DNA from: Ruegeria marisrubri
Lineage (GTDB): Bacteria > Pseudomonadota > Alphaproteobacteria > Rhodobacterales > Rhodobacteraceae
Assembly: GCF_001507595.1 (NCBI RefSeq)
Contig: NZ_LQBQ01000002.1
Location: 62,001 to 126,000, forward strand
DNA length: 64,000 bases
Direction: 5' to 3'
The notes under the pieces are model-generated. The model was not told the origin of the DNA. It ran no database searches and saw only the letters and a program-made list of their open reading frames with translations. The translations under genes were made by a program, and so were the position numbers. Each line of letters opens with the position of its first letter. Within the stretch, counting starts at the first letter, position 1. Positions 18,201 to 26,750 of this stretch are shown here, piece by piece.

Positions 18201-18857
18201 TTAGTCTCCGGCTCCGCTGTCGAGATCCTCACCTGGAACCGAGGTGCTCATGGCTGGGATCGAAATGCTGTTTGGTGTGCTTGCTGCGAGTGTCGGGTCG
18301 TTTGCCGCCAAGGCAGCCAGACCACCGATCGGCAGGACGAAATCAAAGTTCACGTTGACCAGCTCGGCCGTGACCACCGGCGTGTAGGGCCCGCCAAGGA
18401 AGCCGAGATCGGGATCCTGGGAATAGGTGAACTGCACGTTGCTGGGGCTGGATCCGGGCGGCAAAAGCGGCTCTATGCTCGTCCACACCCGATCTGCATA
18501 GGTTCCGTCATACACACCGTCATCAAGGGCGTTCGAAAGGGTGCAGCTGACCGCGGCGACAGTTGCGCAGACACCTGTGCCTCGGCACAGCGTGCCATAT
18601 TGCGTGTTGGCCGGCGGCGGGTCGGTGATTTCGTGAACGGTGGGCACCCCTGCACAAAGCGGCGGCCCCACCGTCGCGAGACGCGCGGCCATCTGCATGG
18701 CTTTCTGCGACATCGTCGAATTCCAGAACAGACGCCCGTATTCCAGGACGCCGAACATCAGCAGCAGGAACAGCGGCAGCACGATGGCAAGCTCGACCAA
18801 CGCGGTGCCGCGGGTGTCGCGCCGAAACGCTCGGGTGATATGCGGCCAGTTTGTCAT
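18201..18857 (-). CDS. tadE: TadE-type minor pseudopilin, first copy
   Basis: 218 residues. The N-terminus has the class III prepilin-like TRGTALVELAIVLPLFLLLMFGVLEYGR pattern (glutamate five residues after the putative cleavage point). The exported part holds four cysteines within about 45 residues, enough for two disulfides, and the C-terminus is long and Ser/Pro rich. The start at 18857 is fixed by ATGA overlap with the upstream tadE stop; a longer open frame to 19139 is only a shadow. Confidence 0.85.
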   Translation of the reverse strand: MTNWPHITRAFRRDTRGTALVELAIVLPLFLLLMFGVLEYGRLFWNSTMSQKAMQMAARLATVGPPLCAGVPTVHEITDPPPANTQYGTLCRGTGVCATVAAVSCTLSNALDDGVYDGTYADRVWTSIEPLLPPGSSPSNVQFTYSQDPDLGFLGGPYTPVVTAELVNVNFDFVLPIGGLAALAANDPTLAASTPNSISIPAMSTSVPGEDLDSGAGD

Positions 18858-19345
18858 ACTCCGAAAATCCTGCTCTGATCGGCGACCTCGGTCACAACCG
18901 GCCCCAGCGGGTTTCCGAACCATCCGAAGACGCCGCCAAAAATGTAGTCGATCTGAACTTGGGCACGGACTTCGACCACGCAGGTCGGGTCGATGCGATA
19001 GGCACCGGTTCTGGTGTGAAGCACCGGGATCACGTCCAGAAGGGTGGCCCCCCCCGGGATGACCGATGGTCCGTTCAGGCGGTTCTCGACGATATCCGTC
19101 ACCATGGCATCGTAGCCTGCAACGCTTCCGGCCGGGCAAAGATCGATCGGCGCGATCCGGGCCACCATCCGCGATGCGTCGCGCACCCCGGCGGCCGCCG
19201 ACTGATATATCCAGGTGATCCGCCCGCCTTCGATGATGATGGCGATGAACAGCAGGATAAGGGGCAGGACAATGGCGAATTCGACTACGGGTCCGCCAGC
19301 ATCACAGCCTTTCAGCCGGGCGATATGTTTTCTGAGCCGTTTCAT
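18854..19345 (-). CDS. tadE: TadE-type minor pseudopilin, second copy
   Basis: 163 residues. AGGPVVEFAIVLPLILLFIAIIIEGGR is the hydrophobic processed segment. Two cysteines (DLCPAG and PTCVVE) are available for a disulfide. It starts with a four-base overlap with the end of tadG and ends with a four-base overlap with the other tadE, so the three are translationally coupled. Confidence 0.85.
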   Translation of the reverse strand: MKRLRKHIARLKGCDAGGPVVEFAIVLPLILLFIAIIIEGGRITWIYQSAAAGVRDASRMVARIAPIDLCPAGSVAGYDAMVTDIVENRLNGPSVIPGGATLLDVIPVLHTRTGAYRIDPTCVVEVRAQVQIDYIFGGVFGWFGNPLGPVVTEVADQSRIFGV

Positions 19346-20847
19346 CTGTATAGCCGCACCACATCCCGGAAAATGGAGTCGATATTGCTGCTGCCGGCAC
19401 CGCCGCCAACTTTTTCGACAACCTCGACGTAGATGTCGAAATCCGATCCCGAAGAACTTTCGAGCGGCTGGATCAGGAACACTTTCACGAATTCCTTGAC
19501 CGGCACGTCCTGCGTACGCCCCTGGATCGGGTTTGCTGCGCAATCAATGGCCGCGGCGATGAAAGTACGACGGTTCGGATCATCAACCGTGGTGTTTGCG
19601 CATTGCGGCCTGCCGCTTTCGCTCCGGCCTTCGAGAATGTCATCACCTGCCGCGGTCCTGCTGATCTCCTCCAGGTACATGTCGTACCGCGTGGTGCCGA
19701 CTGGCGTCGGCGGGCCCGCCGGATGCGGTGTCAGCGAGTTCGGCGGATCCACATAGGTACCGCCATTGCCATAGTTCAGGGAAAGATACTTGTCCTTGCC
19801 CTGCGACCAGTCGGCGTCACCAAAGCGGGCATAGGGTGCGCAGGAATCCGTCGCAAAGCAGTCATCCGGCGGGAAGGGCATCGAATCCGTTGACACAGTC
19901 GGGTTGTTCTTCAGGCACCCGCCGCCAGAGTTTTCCCACCCGCTGATGACCTGCGGACCGGGGGCATAGTCAGGGTCATTCTTGAGCTGGCTCATGGTCG
20001 CCATGAAAATGTCGAAGCGCGAGTTGTAGATGGCGCTGCCGATCCCGTTCCTCTGCCCGACTTCCGTATCGACGCCGGTTTGCTTGACGCATTTGGTCAG
20101 AGGCCCGTTCGCCGCAACCATGCAGATATACAGTTTCGATCCGGTCAGCCCCGCGCAGGGACCGGTGGGGTTGATCAGGTTGTCTTCGGGATCGAGAAAG
20201 CCGAAGTTTCCGGGCTCCCAGAAGGCATTGTTGCCACCGGTGCGCAGGTTGATCGTCGCCCCCTTGTTCGCGTCAGCCGTCCAGTTCGGCGGAATGCAGA
20301 ACATCAGCGGCGTGACATCGCAGGCGTATTGCGTGTACCCGGCGATCGCCACGGCGCCGACCGTCCCATCCGGCCCGGCAACACCCAGCAGCGCGGCAAG
20401 CGCGTTCGCGAAGGGCAGGAAAACGGTTCTGGGGGTCGCCGTGACCTCGACCATGCCGGCCTGGGTCGGATCATTGGTCACGAAGGCGTCAACCGGGTCA
20501 TTGTCATCGGGATCGGCGGCCGCGTCCGGCAGGCCGCTCAGGAACCGCAGCGAGAAATCGGCGATCGAGTCCAGATCGCGGTCGCCGGTGGCAAAGCTCT
20601 GACGGTCGCGGATCATGTTTTCCGCCGCAAGCGTGGCGCGGGTGATCGCGTCGTTGCTGCCATCCAGTTCGCCGGCAGCTGCCAGCGCGACGTGGTCGGC
20701 ATAGGCCTGAAGGTCCGTCTGCGTCGAGGCCATCCGCCCCAGATCGAAGGTCAGCGCGGTCATTCCGAAGATGACGACCAGGAACAGCGCGACAAAGACC
20801 AGGATCATGCCCCCTTCGTCTTTCTTGAATTCGCTGATCCGTTTCAT
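19342..20847 (-). CDS. tadG: TadG-like pilus protein
   Basis: 501 residues. The N-terminal KKDEGGMILVFVALFLVVIFGM helix and the TFDLGRMASTQTDLQAYADHVALAAAGELDG segment are the TadE/TadG signature. The rest is a large extracytoplasmic region with about eleven cysteines and many Gly/Asn/Pro residues; no von Willebrand MIDAS motif is evident. The ATG at 20847 has GGAG eight bases upstream. TadG proteins are needed for pilus export in other Tad systems. Confidence 0.85.
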   Translation of the reverse strand: MKRISEFKKDEGGMILVFVALFLVVIFGMTALTFDLGRMASTQTDLQAYADHVALAAAGELDGSNDAITRATLAAENMIRDRQSFATGDRDLDSIADFSLRFLSGLPDAAADPDDNDPVDAFVTNDPTQAGMVEVTATPRTVFLPFANALAALLGVAGPDGTVGAVAIAGYTQYACDVTPLMFCIPPNWTADANKGATINLRTGGNNAFWEPGNFGFLDPEDNLINPTGPCAGLTGSKLYICMVAANGPLTKCVKQTGVDTEVGQRNGIGSAIYNSRFDIFMATMSQLKNDPDYAPGPQVISGWENSGGGCLKNNPTVSTDSMPFPPDDCFATDSCAPYARFGDADWSQGKDKYLSLNYGNGGTYVDPPNSLTPHPAGPPTPVGTTRYDMYLEEISRTAAGDDILEGRSESGRPQCANTTVDDPNRRTFIAAAIDCAANPIQGRTQDVPVKEFVKVFLIQPLESSSGSDFDIYVEVVEKVGGGAGSSNIDSIFRDVVRLYR

Positions 20848-20875
20848 GGCGGTCACTCCACTGGCTTCCTGTCGA

Positions 20876-21703
20876 TCAGTTCACGGGGACTTCTTCTTCG
20901 GAAGTGCTGCCGACAACGGGAACCTCTTCGATTTCACCCGTGCCGCGGCGCACGCGGACGATCGGCTTGGGGGCACCTTCCTCGAGCGGCGATTTCTCAA
21001 GCAGGATGTCGCTCAGGCGAACCGCTTCCAGAGGCTTGTCCTCTTCGGTGTTCAGCGAGCGCAGCGACAGGCTCAGCTGCCCGGCCTTCTGCGCCAGCGC
21101 CAGGCGTTGGCCCTGCTCGGGCGTCACTTCGACCGTCACCGTGCGCGCGACGCCGGGCTGGTCGAGATCCTCGTCCGCCTTCTGGTCAACGCCGATGACC
21201 CGGATGTTCTGCAGGATGGTGACCGCGCGCAGCGTGTCGCCGCTGCCTTGGGTCAGCACGATATCGACATTGTCGCCCGGCGTGACAAAGCCGCCAACGC
21301 CGGTCTGAGCGTTCACGTTCAGCGCCATGGCGCGGTTGTTTTCGCCGATTGTCTGGACGATGGTGACCTTCTCGCCGAAATTCGACACTTTCGAGGTCAG
21401 CAGGATTTCGCCCTGGGCCAGTGCCCGCTTGGCGCGGCGCGGCTCGCCACCGTTTTGCGGCAGAACCTGGTCATAGCTGGTGAAGACACCCTTCGGCACC
21501 GATTCCGCAGGCCATTCGATCGAGGTCAGCTGGTGCCCCTCGATCGTTGCGCCGAACGGAATGTCCTCGGCCGCGGCCACCACCCGGACGATCGTCGGAT
21601 CAGCGACCTGGGATGCCTCTTGCAGTTGATTTTGCGCAACGAGAACCGCGCCGCCAGCCACAGCGATCCCGAAAACCGTCATCATCAAGGATTTCAATCT
21701 CAT
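20876..21703 (-). CDS. cpaB: Flp pilus assembly protein CpaB (RcpC)
   Basis: 275 residues. Short signal/anchor helix at 4-24, SAF domain at about 40-105 (VVAAAEDIPFGATI and EPRRAKRALAQGEIL), and a RcpC domain with the NVNAQTGVGGFVTPGDNVDIVL stretch. CpaB normally binds the outer-membrane secretin CpaC; here the next gene is tadG and no secretin gene follows. An acidic, flexible C-terminus ends the protein. Confidence 0.92.
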   Translation of the reverse strand: MRLKSLMMTVFGIAVAGGAVLVAQNQLQEASQVADPTIVRVVAAAEDIPFGATIEGHQLTSIEWPAESVPKGVFTSYDQVLPQNGGEPRRAKRALAQGEILLTSKVSNFGEKVTIVQTIGENNRAMALNVNAQTGVGGFVTPGDNVDIVLTQGSGDTLRAVTILQNIRVIGVDQKADEDLDQPGVARTVTVEVTPEQGQRLALAQKAGQLSLSLRSLNTEEDKPLEAVRLSDILLEKSPLEEGAPKPIVRVRRGTGEIEEVPVVGSTSEEEVPVN

Positions 21704-21712
21704 TTTCGTCTC

Positions 21713-21934
21713 CTAATTCTGTGGCGCATTCGTCATCGATCCGGACAACGGCTTCACGTCAGGCGCACCGCACCATCCAACTGTTCCGAACAGTGCGAAG
21801 ATGAACTGGTCTGCCGGGTGTTCCGCGGTTTGGCCATGCGAAACACCCGACATCAGGTGGGCAGCCATGAAATGGACGCTGCCATGGCACGCACTCGGGT
21901 GCGCGGAAACCTGCATCAAATGAGTTTGTGCCAT
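21713..21934 (-). CDS. Small hypothetical ORF between flp and cpaB
   Basis: 73 codons ending nine bases before the cpaB start. It is rich in histidine and methionine and has two cysteines; no signal peptide or helix is clear. Codon bias towards G/C in third position is moderate, weaker than in neighbouring genes, and no good ribosome site precedes the ATG, which lies directly against a hairpin. It may be a real small protein, or only leader sequence of cpaB. Confidence 0.35.
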   Translation of the reverse strand: MAQTHLMQVSAHPSACHGSVHFMAAHLMSGVSHGQTAEHPADQFIFALFGTVGWCGAPDVKPLSGSMTNAPQN

Positions 21935-21959
21935 TTCTGCAGCGTTAGCCGCTGCAGAA
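21935..21959 (-). terminator. Hairpin between flp and the downstream tad genes
   Basis: TTCTGCAGCG-N5-CGCTGCAGAA, ten-base perfect arms, 22 bases after the flp stop. There is no T run, so it looks like a partial terminator or an mRNA-stabilising hairpin that would let pilin exceed the assembly proteins. Confidence 0.6.
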
Positions 21960-21981
21960 TTTGTCAGGTGTGACCGGTCGA

Positions 21982-22188
21982 TCAGCAGCCACCGGCAGTG
22001 GAAAGAGCGTTTCCTTGGATCACGTTATCCGCGTCACAGAAGTTGTCTTGGGTGTGCACCGCCAGGTTGGAGACGATGAAGCCGCCAACACCAATCGCGA
22101 CCAGCAGCGCAATCGCATATTCCACCAGGGTTGCCCCACGCTCGTCGCGGCGCAGCTGCACGAAAATTTTGCGGACAGTATTCAACAT
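21982..22188 (-). CDS. flp: Flp-type major pilin
   Basis: 68 residues. Positively charged leader ends at Gly18 and the mature part begins ATLVEYAIALLVAIGVGGF, with Glu at +5 and Tyr at +6 of the mature form, the Flp signature. The C-terminus contains two cysteines (NFCDAD and the last residue), uncommon in Flp pilins. GGAGTAACAAAC precedes the ATG. First gene of the Tad cluster. Confidence 0.92.
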   Translation of the reverse strand: MLNTVRKIFVQLRRDERGATLVEYAIALLVAIGVGGFIVSNLAVHTQDNFCDADNVIQGNALSTAGGC

Positions 22189-22518
22189 GTTTGTTACTCC
22201 ATACTACGTTGTACTAAGCGGGCTAATTTGCGCCGCACTTACACGAGGCAGACTTCCCCCGTCACACAATTCACTACCAAACCGTTAATCTTTCCGCGTC
22301 CCCCCAAACGGAAAGGAATTCAAGCACAGGTTGAATTCTTCGTGGTTTTTGACATTTTCTTGGCCAAACTTGGCGAATCGGGCCGCATTGTGATTCGCCC
22401 TGCCCATGGCGAGTGATTCTCTGCCGTTACAAGAATGCGGGTCGCCAAGGGCGGGCCGCCTGCCCGCCGCAACACAATTCTCTTCTCGCCGGGGAAAACA
22501 CGAAAGGCAGGCGCCCCA
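22189..22518. promoter_or_regulatory. 330-base space between the penicillin-binding protein and flp
   Basis: No gene is convincing here. It should hold the flp promoter. Two structures stand out: the AT-rich inverted repeat GAATTCAA-N7-TTGAATTC at 22316-22338, about 130 bases before flp, and a GC arm pair GGCGGGC/GCCCGCC near 22455 that could help end the upstream transcript. Composition is more AT-rich close to flp. Confidence 0.5.
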
Positions 22519-24720
22519 TCAATTACCGCCGAAAATATCCCTGAGCAGCTTTTCCACCGCAAAGCCCAGCCCGCCGCCGCCCTTCCGGCTCCGGTTGGGT
22601 TGGGCTGTCTGGGTGGGCTCCTTGGGCGGCTGCATGGGCAGGGGTGTCGGCGTCATGCCCTCGGTCACCCGCATCATGGTTTCGTGCCAGATCTCGGCGG
22701 GCAGACCACCGCCAGTGACCCCCGAAAGCGGCGTGTTGTCGTCATAGCCCATCCAGACCCCGGCCACATAATCGGCGGTGAAGCCGATGAACCAGGCATC
22801 CCGCGCCGCCTGCGTGGTGCCGGTCTTGCCCGCCACCTGCCAGCCCGGCAGCGCCGCCCGTTTGCCCGACCCTTCCGAGACGACCTTCTCCATCATCCAG
22901 ATCAGCTGCTGCGCCGCATCGGTGCGGATCACCCGTTCGCCGATGCCGGTCGTGGTCACCATCAGCGGCTGGTCGTCGCCCAGCAGTTTCAACTCGGTCA
23001 GCCCGTAGGGCTCCACCGAGGAGCCGCCATTGAGGATGCCCGCATAGGCGCCGGTCATCTCGATCAGCGTGCTTTCCGAGACCCCCAGCGCCAGCGCGGG
23101 CCCCGAGGCCAGATCGCTGTCGATGCCAAAGCCGCTGGCCACGGTACGCACATTGTCCAGTCCGGCGATGTTGGCCACCTTCACGGCGGGGACGTTCAGA
23201 GAATCCCTCAGCGCCCGCGTCAACGTCACGCGACCGTAATGCTTGTTGGTGTAGTTCTTCGGGCACCACTGGCCCGAGCCGGGGATCATCTCGCAATAAG
23301 GTTCGTCCACCACCGTATCGAGCGGTGAATATCCCAGTTCCAGCGCAGTGGCATAGACGAAGGGCTTGAAGGAAGAACCGGTCTGCCGCAGCGCCTGGGT
23401 CGCGCGGTTGAACGCGCCCGAGACGCGGGTCTTGCGCCCGCCGACCATGGCGCGGACCGCGCCGTCCGCCGACATCACCACGATGGCCGCCTGCGCCTTG
23501 GAGCCGGGTTTGACCTTTTCCTGGAAGATGAACTTGAGCGCCTCTTCCGCCGCCGCCTGTATCCGCTGGTCCAGCGTGGTGCGGATCACCACGTCTTCGG
23601 TCGTGTTGCGGGTAAAGAATTCCGGCCCGCTGGCCATCACCCAATCGGCGAAATACCCGCCCGCCCGGGCCGCTGCCGCCTCGGAGAGCTGCGCGGGGTT
23701 GTTGCGCGCGTCCCGGGCCTGGGCTGCGGTCAGATATCCCTGATCCTCCATCAGCCCGATGACCACATTCGCCCTGTTCTGCGACCGTTGCAGGTTGTTG
23801 GTCGGCGCATATCGGGTCGGCGCCACCAGCAGACCGGCCAGCATCGCCGCCTCGGCCGGGTCGACTTCGGCCGCCGATTTTCCGAAGTATCGCTGGCTGG
23901 CGGCCTCGAACCCACGCGCGCCCGCGCCAAGGAAGGCCCGGTTGAGATAGATCGTCAGGATCTCGTCCTTGGTATACTTGACCTCCATCGCCATCGCATA
24001 GATGGCCTCCTTGGCCTTGCGCCACAGCGAGCCCTGGCGGCAGTCGGCCTCGTAGGCGGCCTCGGAGTCCCATTTCTCTGGCTCGTAGGGCACGCCCAGA
24101 CACAACAGCTTGGCGGTCTGCTGGGTGATGGTCGAGCCGCCGTGCCCGGACAAAGGGCCGCGCCCTTCGCTCAGATTGATGCGGATGGCGCTGGCGATGC
24201 CGCGCGGGCTGATGCCGAAATGGCGATAGAAACGCTTGTCCTCGGTGGCGATGACCGCGTGCTTGAGATGCGGCGAGACGGTGTCTGCGGTGATCACGCC
24301 CCCGAACTGGTCGCCGCGCCACGCAAACACCTTGCCGTCACGGTCCAGCAGCGTGACCGAGCCGCGCGCGCGCCCGTCCAGCAGGGCCTCGGATTCGGGA
24401 AGGGTCGTGTAAACCAGCCCCACCGCCAGGGCGATCAGCAGCGCGGCAACCATTCCCACGCGCCAGGTGATGCCCCAGACAAGGCGGAACAACCAACCAA
24501 AGAAACGGCGGAACAGACCGAGGATTCCACCTCCGCCGCCGGACTTTTTCGTTGACCGGCGCGTTGTGCGGCGCGACGGTTTTTTCGCCCCGGATTTTCC
24601 CGATGTTGCCTTGCGTGCCGGCTTTTTGCCTCCGGCCTTGCCCGAAGGTTTGCCCCTGCCCGCGGACGGGTATCTCTTGTCCGCCACCAGCCGTGGCTTG
24701 CGGCGCTTGGACTCAGTCAT
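22519..24720 (-). CDS. Class A penicillin-binding protein (PBP1 type)
   Basis: 733 residues. Residues 1-65 are a Lys/Arg/Gly/Ser-rich cytoplasmic tail, one helix follows at about 77-104. The GT51 glycosyltransferase domain has catalytic Glu160 (ATEDKRFYRHFG), GGSTITQQTAK and RKAKEAI. The transpeptidase domain has Ser449-x-x-Lys452 (SSFKPF), SLN at 507-509 and KTGTT at 632-636. It polymerises and crosslinks peptidoglycan in the periplasm. Start at 24720 (ATG); a TTG further up at 24756 is less likely. Confidence 0.93.
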   Translation of the reverse strand: MTESKRRKPRLVADKRYPSAGRGKPSGKAGGKKPARKATSGKSGAKKPSRRTTRRSTKKSGGGGGILGLFRRFFGWLFRLVWGITWRVGMVAALLIALAVGLVYTTLPESEALLDGRARGSVTLLDRDGKVFAWRGDQFGGVITADTVSPHLKHAVIATEDKRFYRHFGISPRGIASAIRINLSEGRGPLSGHGGSTITQQTAKLLCLGVPYEPEKWDSEAAYEADCRQGSLWRKAKEAIYAMAMEVKYTKDEILTIYLNRAFLGAGARGFEAASQRYFGKSAAEVDPAEAAMLAGLLVAPTRYAPTNNLQRSQNRANVVIGLMEDQGYLTAAQARDARNNPAQLSEAAAARAGGYFADWVMASGPEFFTRNTTEDVVIRTTLDQRIQAAAEEALKFIFQEKVKPGSKAQAAIVVMSADGAVRAMVGGRKTRVSGAFNRATQALRQTGSSFKPFVYATALELGYSPLDTVVDEPYCEMIPGSGQWCPKNYTNKHYGRVTLTRALRDSLNVPAVKVANIAGLDNVRTVASGFGIDSDLASGPALALGVSESTLIEMTGAYAGILNGGSSVEPYGLTELKLLGDDQPLMVTTTGIGERVIRTDAAQQLIWMMEKVVSEGSGKRAALPGWQVAGKTGTTQAARDAWFIGFTADYVAGVWMGYDDNTPLSGVTGGGLPAEIWHETMMRVTEGMTPTPLPMQPPKEPTQTAQPNRSRKGGGGLGFAVEKLLRDIFGGN

Positions 24721-24843
24721 GCTCAACTCTGCCCGTTTCTTGTTTGAGCCGGACAATAGCCTGCCCGGCCGCCGGTGTAGAGGTGCGATTTTCCATAAAC
24801 CATGCTTGCAGGAGCGATTAAAAAATAATCACCCTACCGGATA

Positions 24844-24861
24844 TGTGCAAAAAATGTGCAA
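24844..24861. promoter_or_regulatory. Direct repeat TGTGCAA-N4-TGTGCAA before glnK
   Basis: Two identical heptamers eleven bases apart centre to centre (about one helix turn) in the 256-base space upstream of glnK. It could be a regulator or NtrC site; that is inference from position. Confidence 0.35.
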
Positions 24862-24928
24862 TATTTCTGATGTTTTGGAAAATCAACCCCACTGAGCGGT
24901 TCCTCTAAGCCCCATGCCACGGCTTTTC

Positions 24929-24938
24929 TGCACGTGCA
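24929..24938. promoter_or_regulatory. Palindrome TGCACGTGCA before glnK
   Basis: Perfect ten-base palindrome 39 bases upstream of the glnK start. Half-sites TGCAC resemble nitrogen-regulator sites known in other Proteobacteria. No convincing sigma-54 element is visible beside it. Confidence 0.4.
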
Positions 24939-24976
24939 AACAGGCCGGGTGGCCGGCAAGGCAAAGGGGTAAAGAC

Positions 24977-25315
24977 GTGAAACTCATCATTGCGACAATC
25001 AAGCCGTTCAAGCTCGAGGAGGTGCGCGAGGCACTGACCGAAGCGGGCGTGCGCGGCATGATGGTGACCGAGATCAAGGGCTTCGGCTCGCAGTCCGGTC
25101 ACACGGAAATCTACCGGGGCGCGGAATATGCCGTGAATTTCGTTCCCAAGATCAAGCTCGAAATCGTGGTTCCCGCCACGATGGTCGAACAGATCACGGA
25201 AACCATCTCCTCGACCGCAAGGACCGGCAAGATCGGCGACGGCAAGATCTTCGTGCTCGACGTCGAGCAGGCCGTGCGCGTGCGGACCGGGGAAACCGAC
25301 GAAGATGCGCTCTGA
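24977..25315 (+). CDS. glnK: Nitrogen regulatory protein PII, GlnK type
   Basis: 112 residues. The T-loop contains the uridylylation tyrosine 51 (GHTEIYRGAEYAV), and the B and C loops (TARTGKIGDGKIFV and VRTGE) are intact. It senses 2-oxoglutarate and ATP/ADP and blocks AmtB under nitrogen excess. GTG at 24977 is chosen as start because it matches the family N-terminus (KLIIATIKPFKLEEV) and is preceded by AAGGGG. 31 bases separate it from amtB, so the two form an operon. Confidence 0.95.
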   Translation: MKLIIATIKPFKLEEVREALTEAGVRGMMVTEIKGFGSQSGHTEIYRGAEYAVNFVPKIKLEIVVPATMVEQITETISSTARTGKIGDGKIFVLDVEQAVRVRTGETDEDAL

Positions 25316-25346
25316 GCGCCGCCACTTCCACTCCGAGGACATCAAA

Positions 25347-26675
25347 ATGAACCTAATCAAAACTCTCATTCCCGCGGTCGCGATCGCCGCGTTGCCGCAA
25401 ATGGGCCTGGCCCAGGAGGCCGCAGCCAGCGGCGAGGCGGCGCAACATACGCAATACATCCTGACCTCGTTGCTGTTTCTGGTCGGCGGTTTCCTGGTCT
25501 TCTGGATGGCCGCGGGCTTTGCCATGCTCGAAGCCGGCCTGGTCCGCTCCAAGAACGTGACCATGCAGCTGACCAAGAACATCGCGCTGTTTTCGCTGGC
25601 CGCGATCATGTACTGGCTGGTTGGCTTCAACCTGATGTATCCGGGCGATGGCTGGTCGATCACCGGTTTCCTGGGGGCGTTCTCGCCCACATCTCTCGAA
25701 CCCGTTGGGCTGGCCGACACGGAAACCGACCTGTCCTATGCGTCTGTCGGTTCCGACTTCTTCTTCCAGCTCATGTTCTGCGCCACCACCGCCTCGATCG
25801 TTTCGGGCACCATGGCCGAGCGCGTCAAGCTGTGGCCCTTCCTGCTGTTCGTGGTCGTGTTGACCGGCATCATCTACCCGATCGAGGCCTCGTGGCAGTG
25901 GGGCGGCGGCTGGCTGTCCGAGATGGGTTTCTCTGACTTCGCCGGTTCGACCCTGGTCCATGCCGCAGGCGGTTTCGCCGCTCTGGCCGGCGCCATCGTG
26001 CTGGGTCCGCGCATCGGCAAGTTCACCAAGGACGGCAAGGTCCATCCGATCCCGGGCTCGAACCTCGCCCTGGCCACGCTGGGCACCTTCATCCTGTGGC
26101 TCGGCTGGTTCGGCTTCAACGGCGGTTCGCAGCTGGCCATGGGCACCATCGGTGACGTTGCCGACATCAGCCGCATCTTTGCCAACACCAACATGGCCGC
26201 TGCCGCCGGCGCCGTCGCCGTGCTGCTGCTGACCCAGGTGCGCTATGGCAAGGTCGATCTGACCATGACGCTGAACGGCGCGCTGGCCGGCCTTGTGTCG
26301 ATCACCGCCGAGCCGCTGGCCCCGTCGCTGTTCCAGTCGCTGATAATCGGCGGCATCGGCGGCGTGATCGTGGTTTTCGCGGTTCCGATGCTGGACCGCA
26401 TGAAGATCGACGACGTCGTCGGCGCCATCCCGGTGCACCTGATCGCGGGTTTCTGGGGCACCTTCATCGTGGCCTGGACCAACTCGGACGCTTCCTTCGT
26501 CACCCAGATCATCGGGTTCCTGGCAATCGGCATCTTCGTCTTCGCGGTCAGCTATGTCCTGTTCGCGATCATCAAGGCCACCGTGGGCCTGCGGGTCGGC
26601 GAGGAAGAAGAGATCAACGGTCTCGACATGGCCGAGCTGGGGATGGAAGCCTATCCCGAGTTCTCCAAGGGCTGA
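25347..26675 (+). CDS. amtB: Ammonium transporter AmtB
   Basis: 442 residues. A cleavable signal peptide to about residue 22 is followed by eleven membrane helices. The pore histidines are present in STLVHAAGG and IPVHLIAGFWG, and EAGLVRSKN and SGTMAERV are family marks. It brings ammonium into the cell and is gated by GlnK. GAGGA lies eight bases before the ATG. Confidence 0.96.
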   Translation: MNLIKTLIPAVAIAALPQMGLAQEAAASGEAAQHTQYILTSLLFLVGGFLVFWMAAGFAMLEAGLVRSKNVTMQLTKNIALFSLAAIMYWLVGFNLMYPGDGWSITGFLGAFSPTSLEPVGLADTETDLSYASVGSDFFFQLMFCATTASIVSGTMAERVKLWPFLLFVVVLTGIIYPIEASWQWGGGWLSEMGFSDFAGSTLVHAAGGFAALAGAIVLGPRIGKFTKDGKVHPIPGSNLALATLGTFILWLGWFGFNGGSQLAMGTIGDVADISRIFANTNMAAAAGAVAVLLLTQVRYGKVDLTMTLNGALAGLVSITAEPLAPSLFQSLIIGGIGGVIVVFAVPMLDRMKIDDVVGAIPVHLIAGFWGTFIVAWTNSDASFVTQIIGFLAIGIFVFAVSYVLFAIIKATVGLRVGEEEEINGLDMAELGMEAYPEFSKG

Positions 26676-26696
26676 GCGCCCCGCCACAACAACAAA

Positions 26697-26728
26697 AAAA
26701 ACCCGGGCATCCGCGCCCGGGTTTTCTC
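26697..26728. terminator. Bidirectional terminator between amtB and the aminotransferase
   Basis: ACCCGGGC-N6-GCCCGGGT with a run of A before it and TTTT after it, so it can end both convergent transcripts. Confidence 0.9.
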
Positions 26729-26750
26729 TTTTTCCAAAGATGGTGTCGAC

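Noticed and set aside
25353..26687. 444-codon frame opposite amtB
   Set aside because: Antisense shadow with Asp/Gly/Gln/Arg-rich composition and no domain; AmtB is certain on the plus strand.
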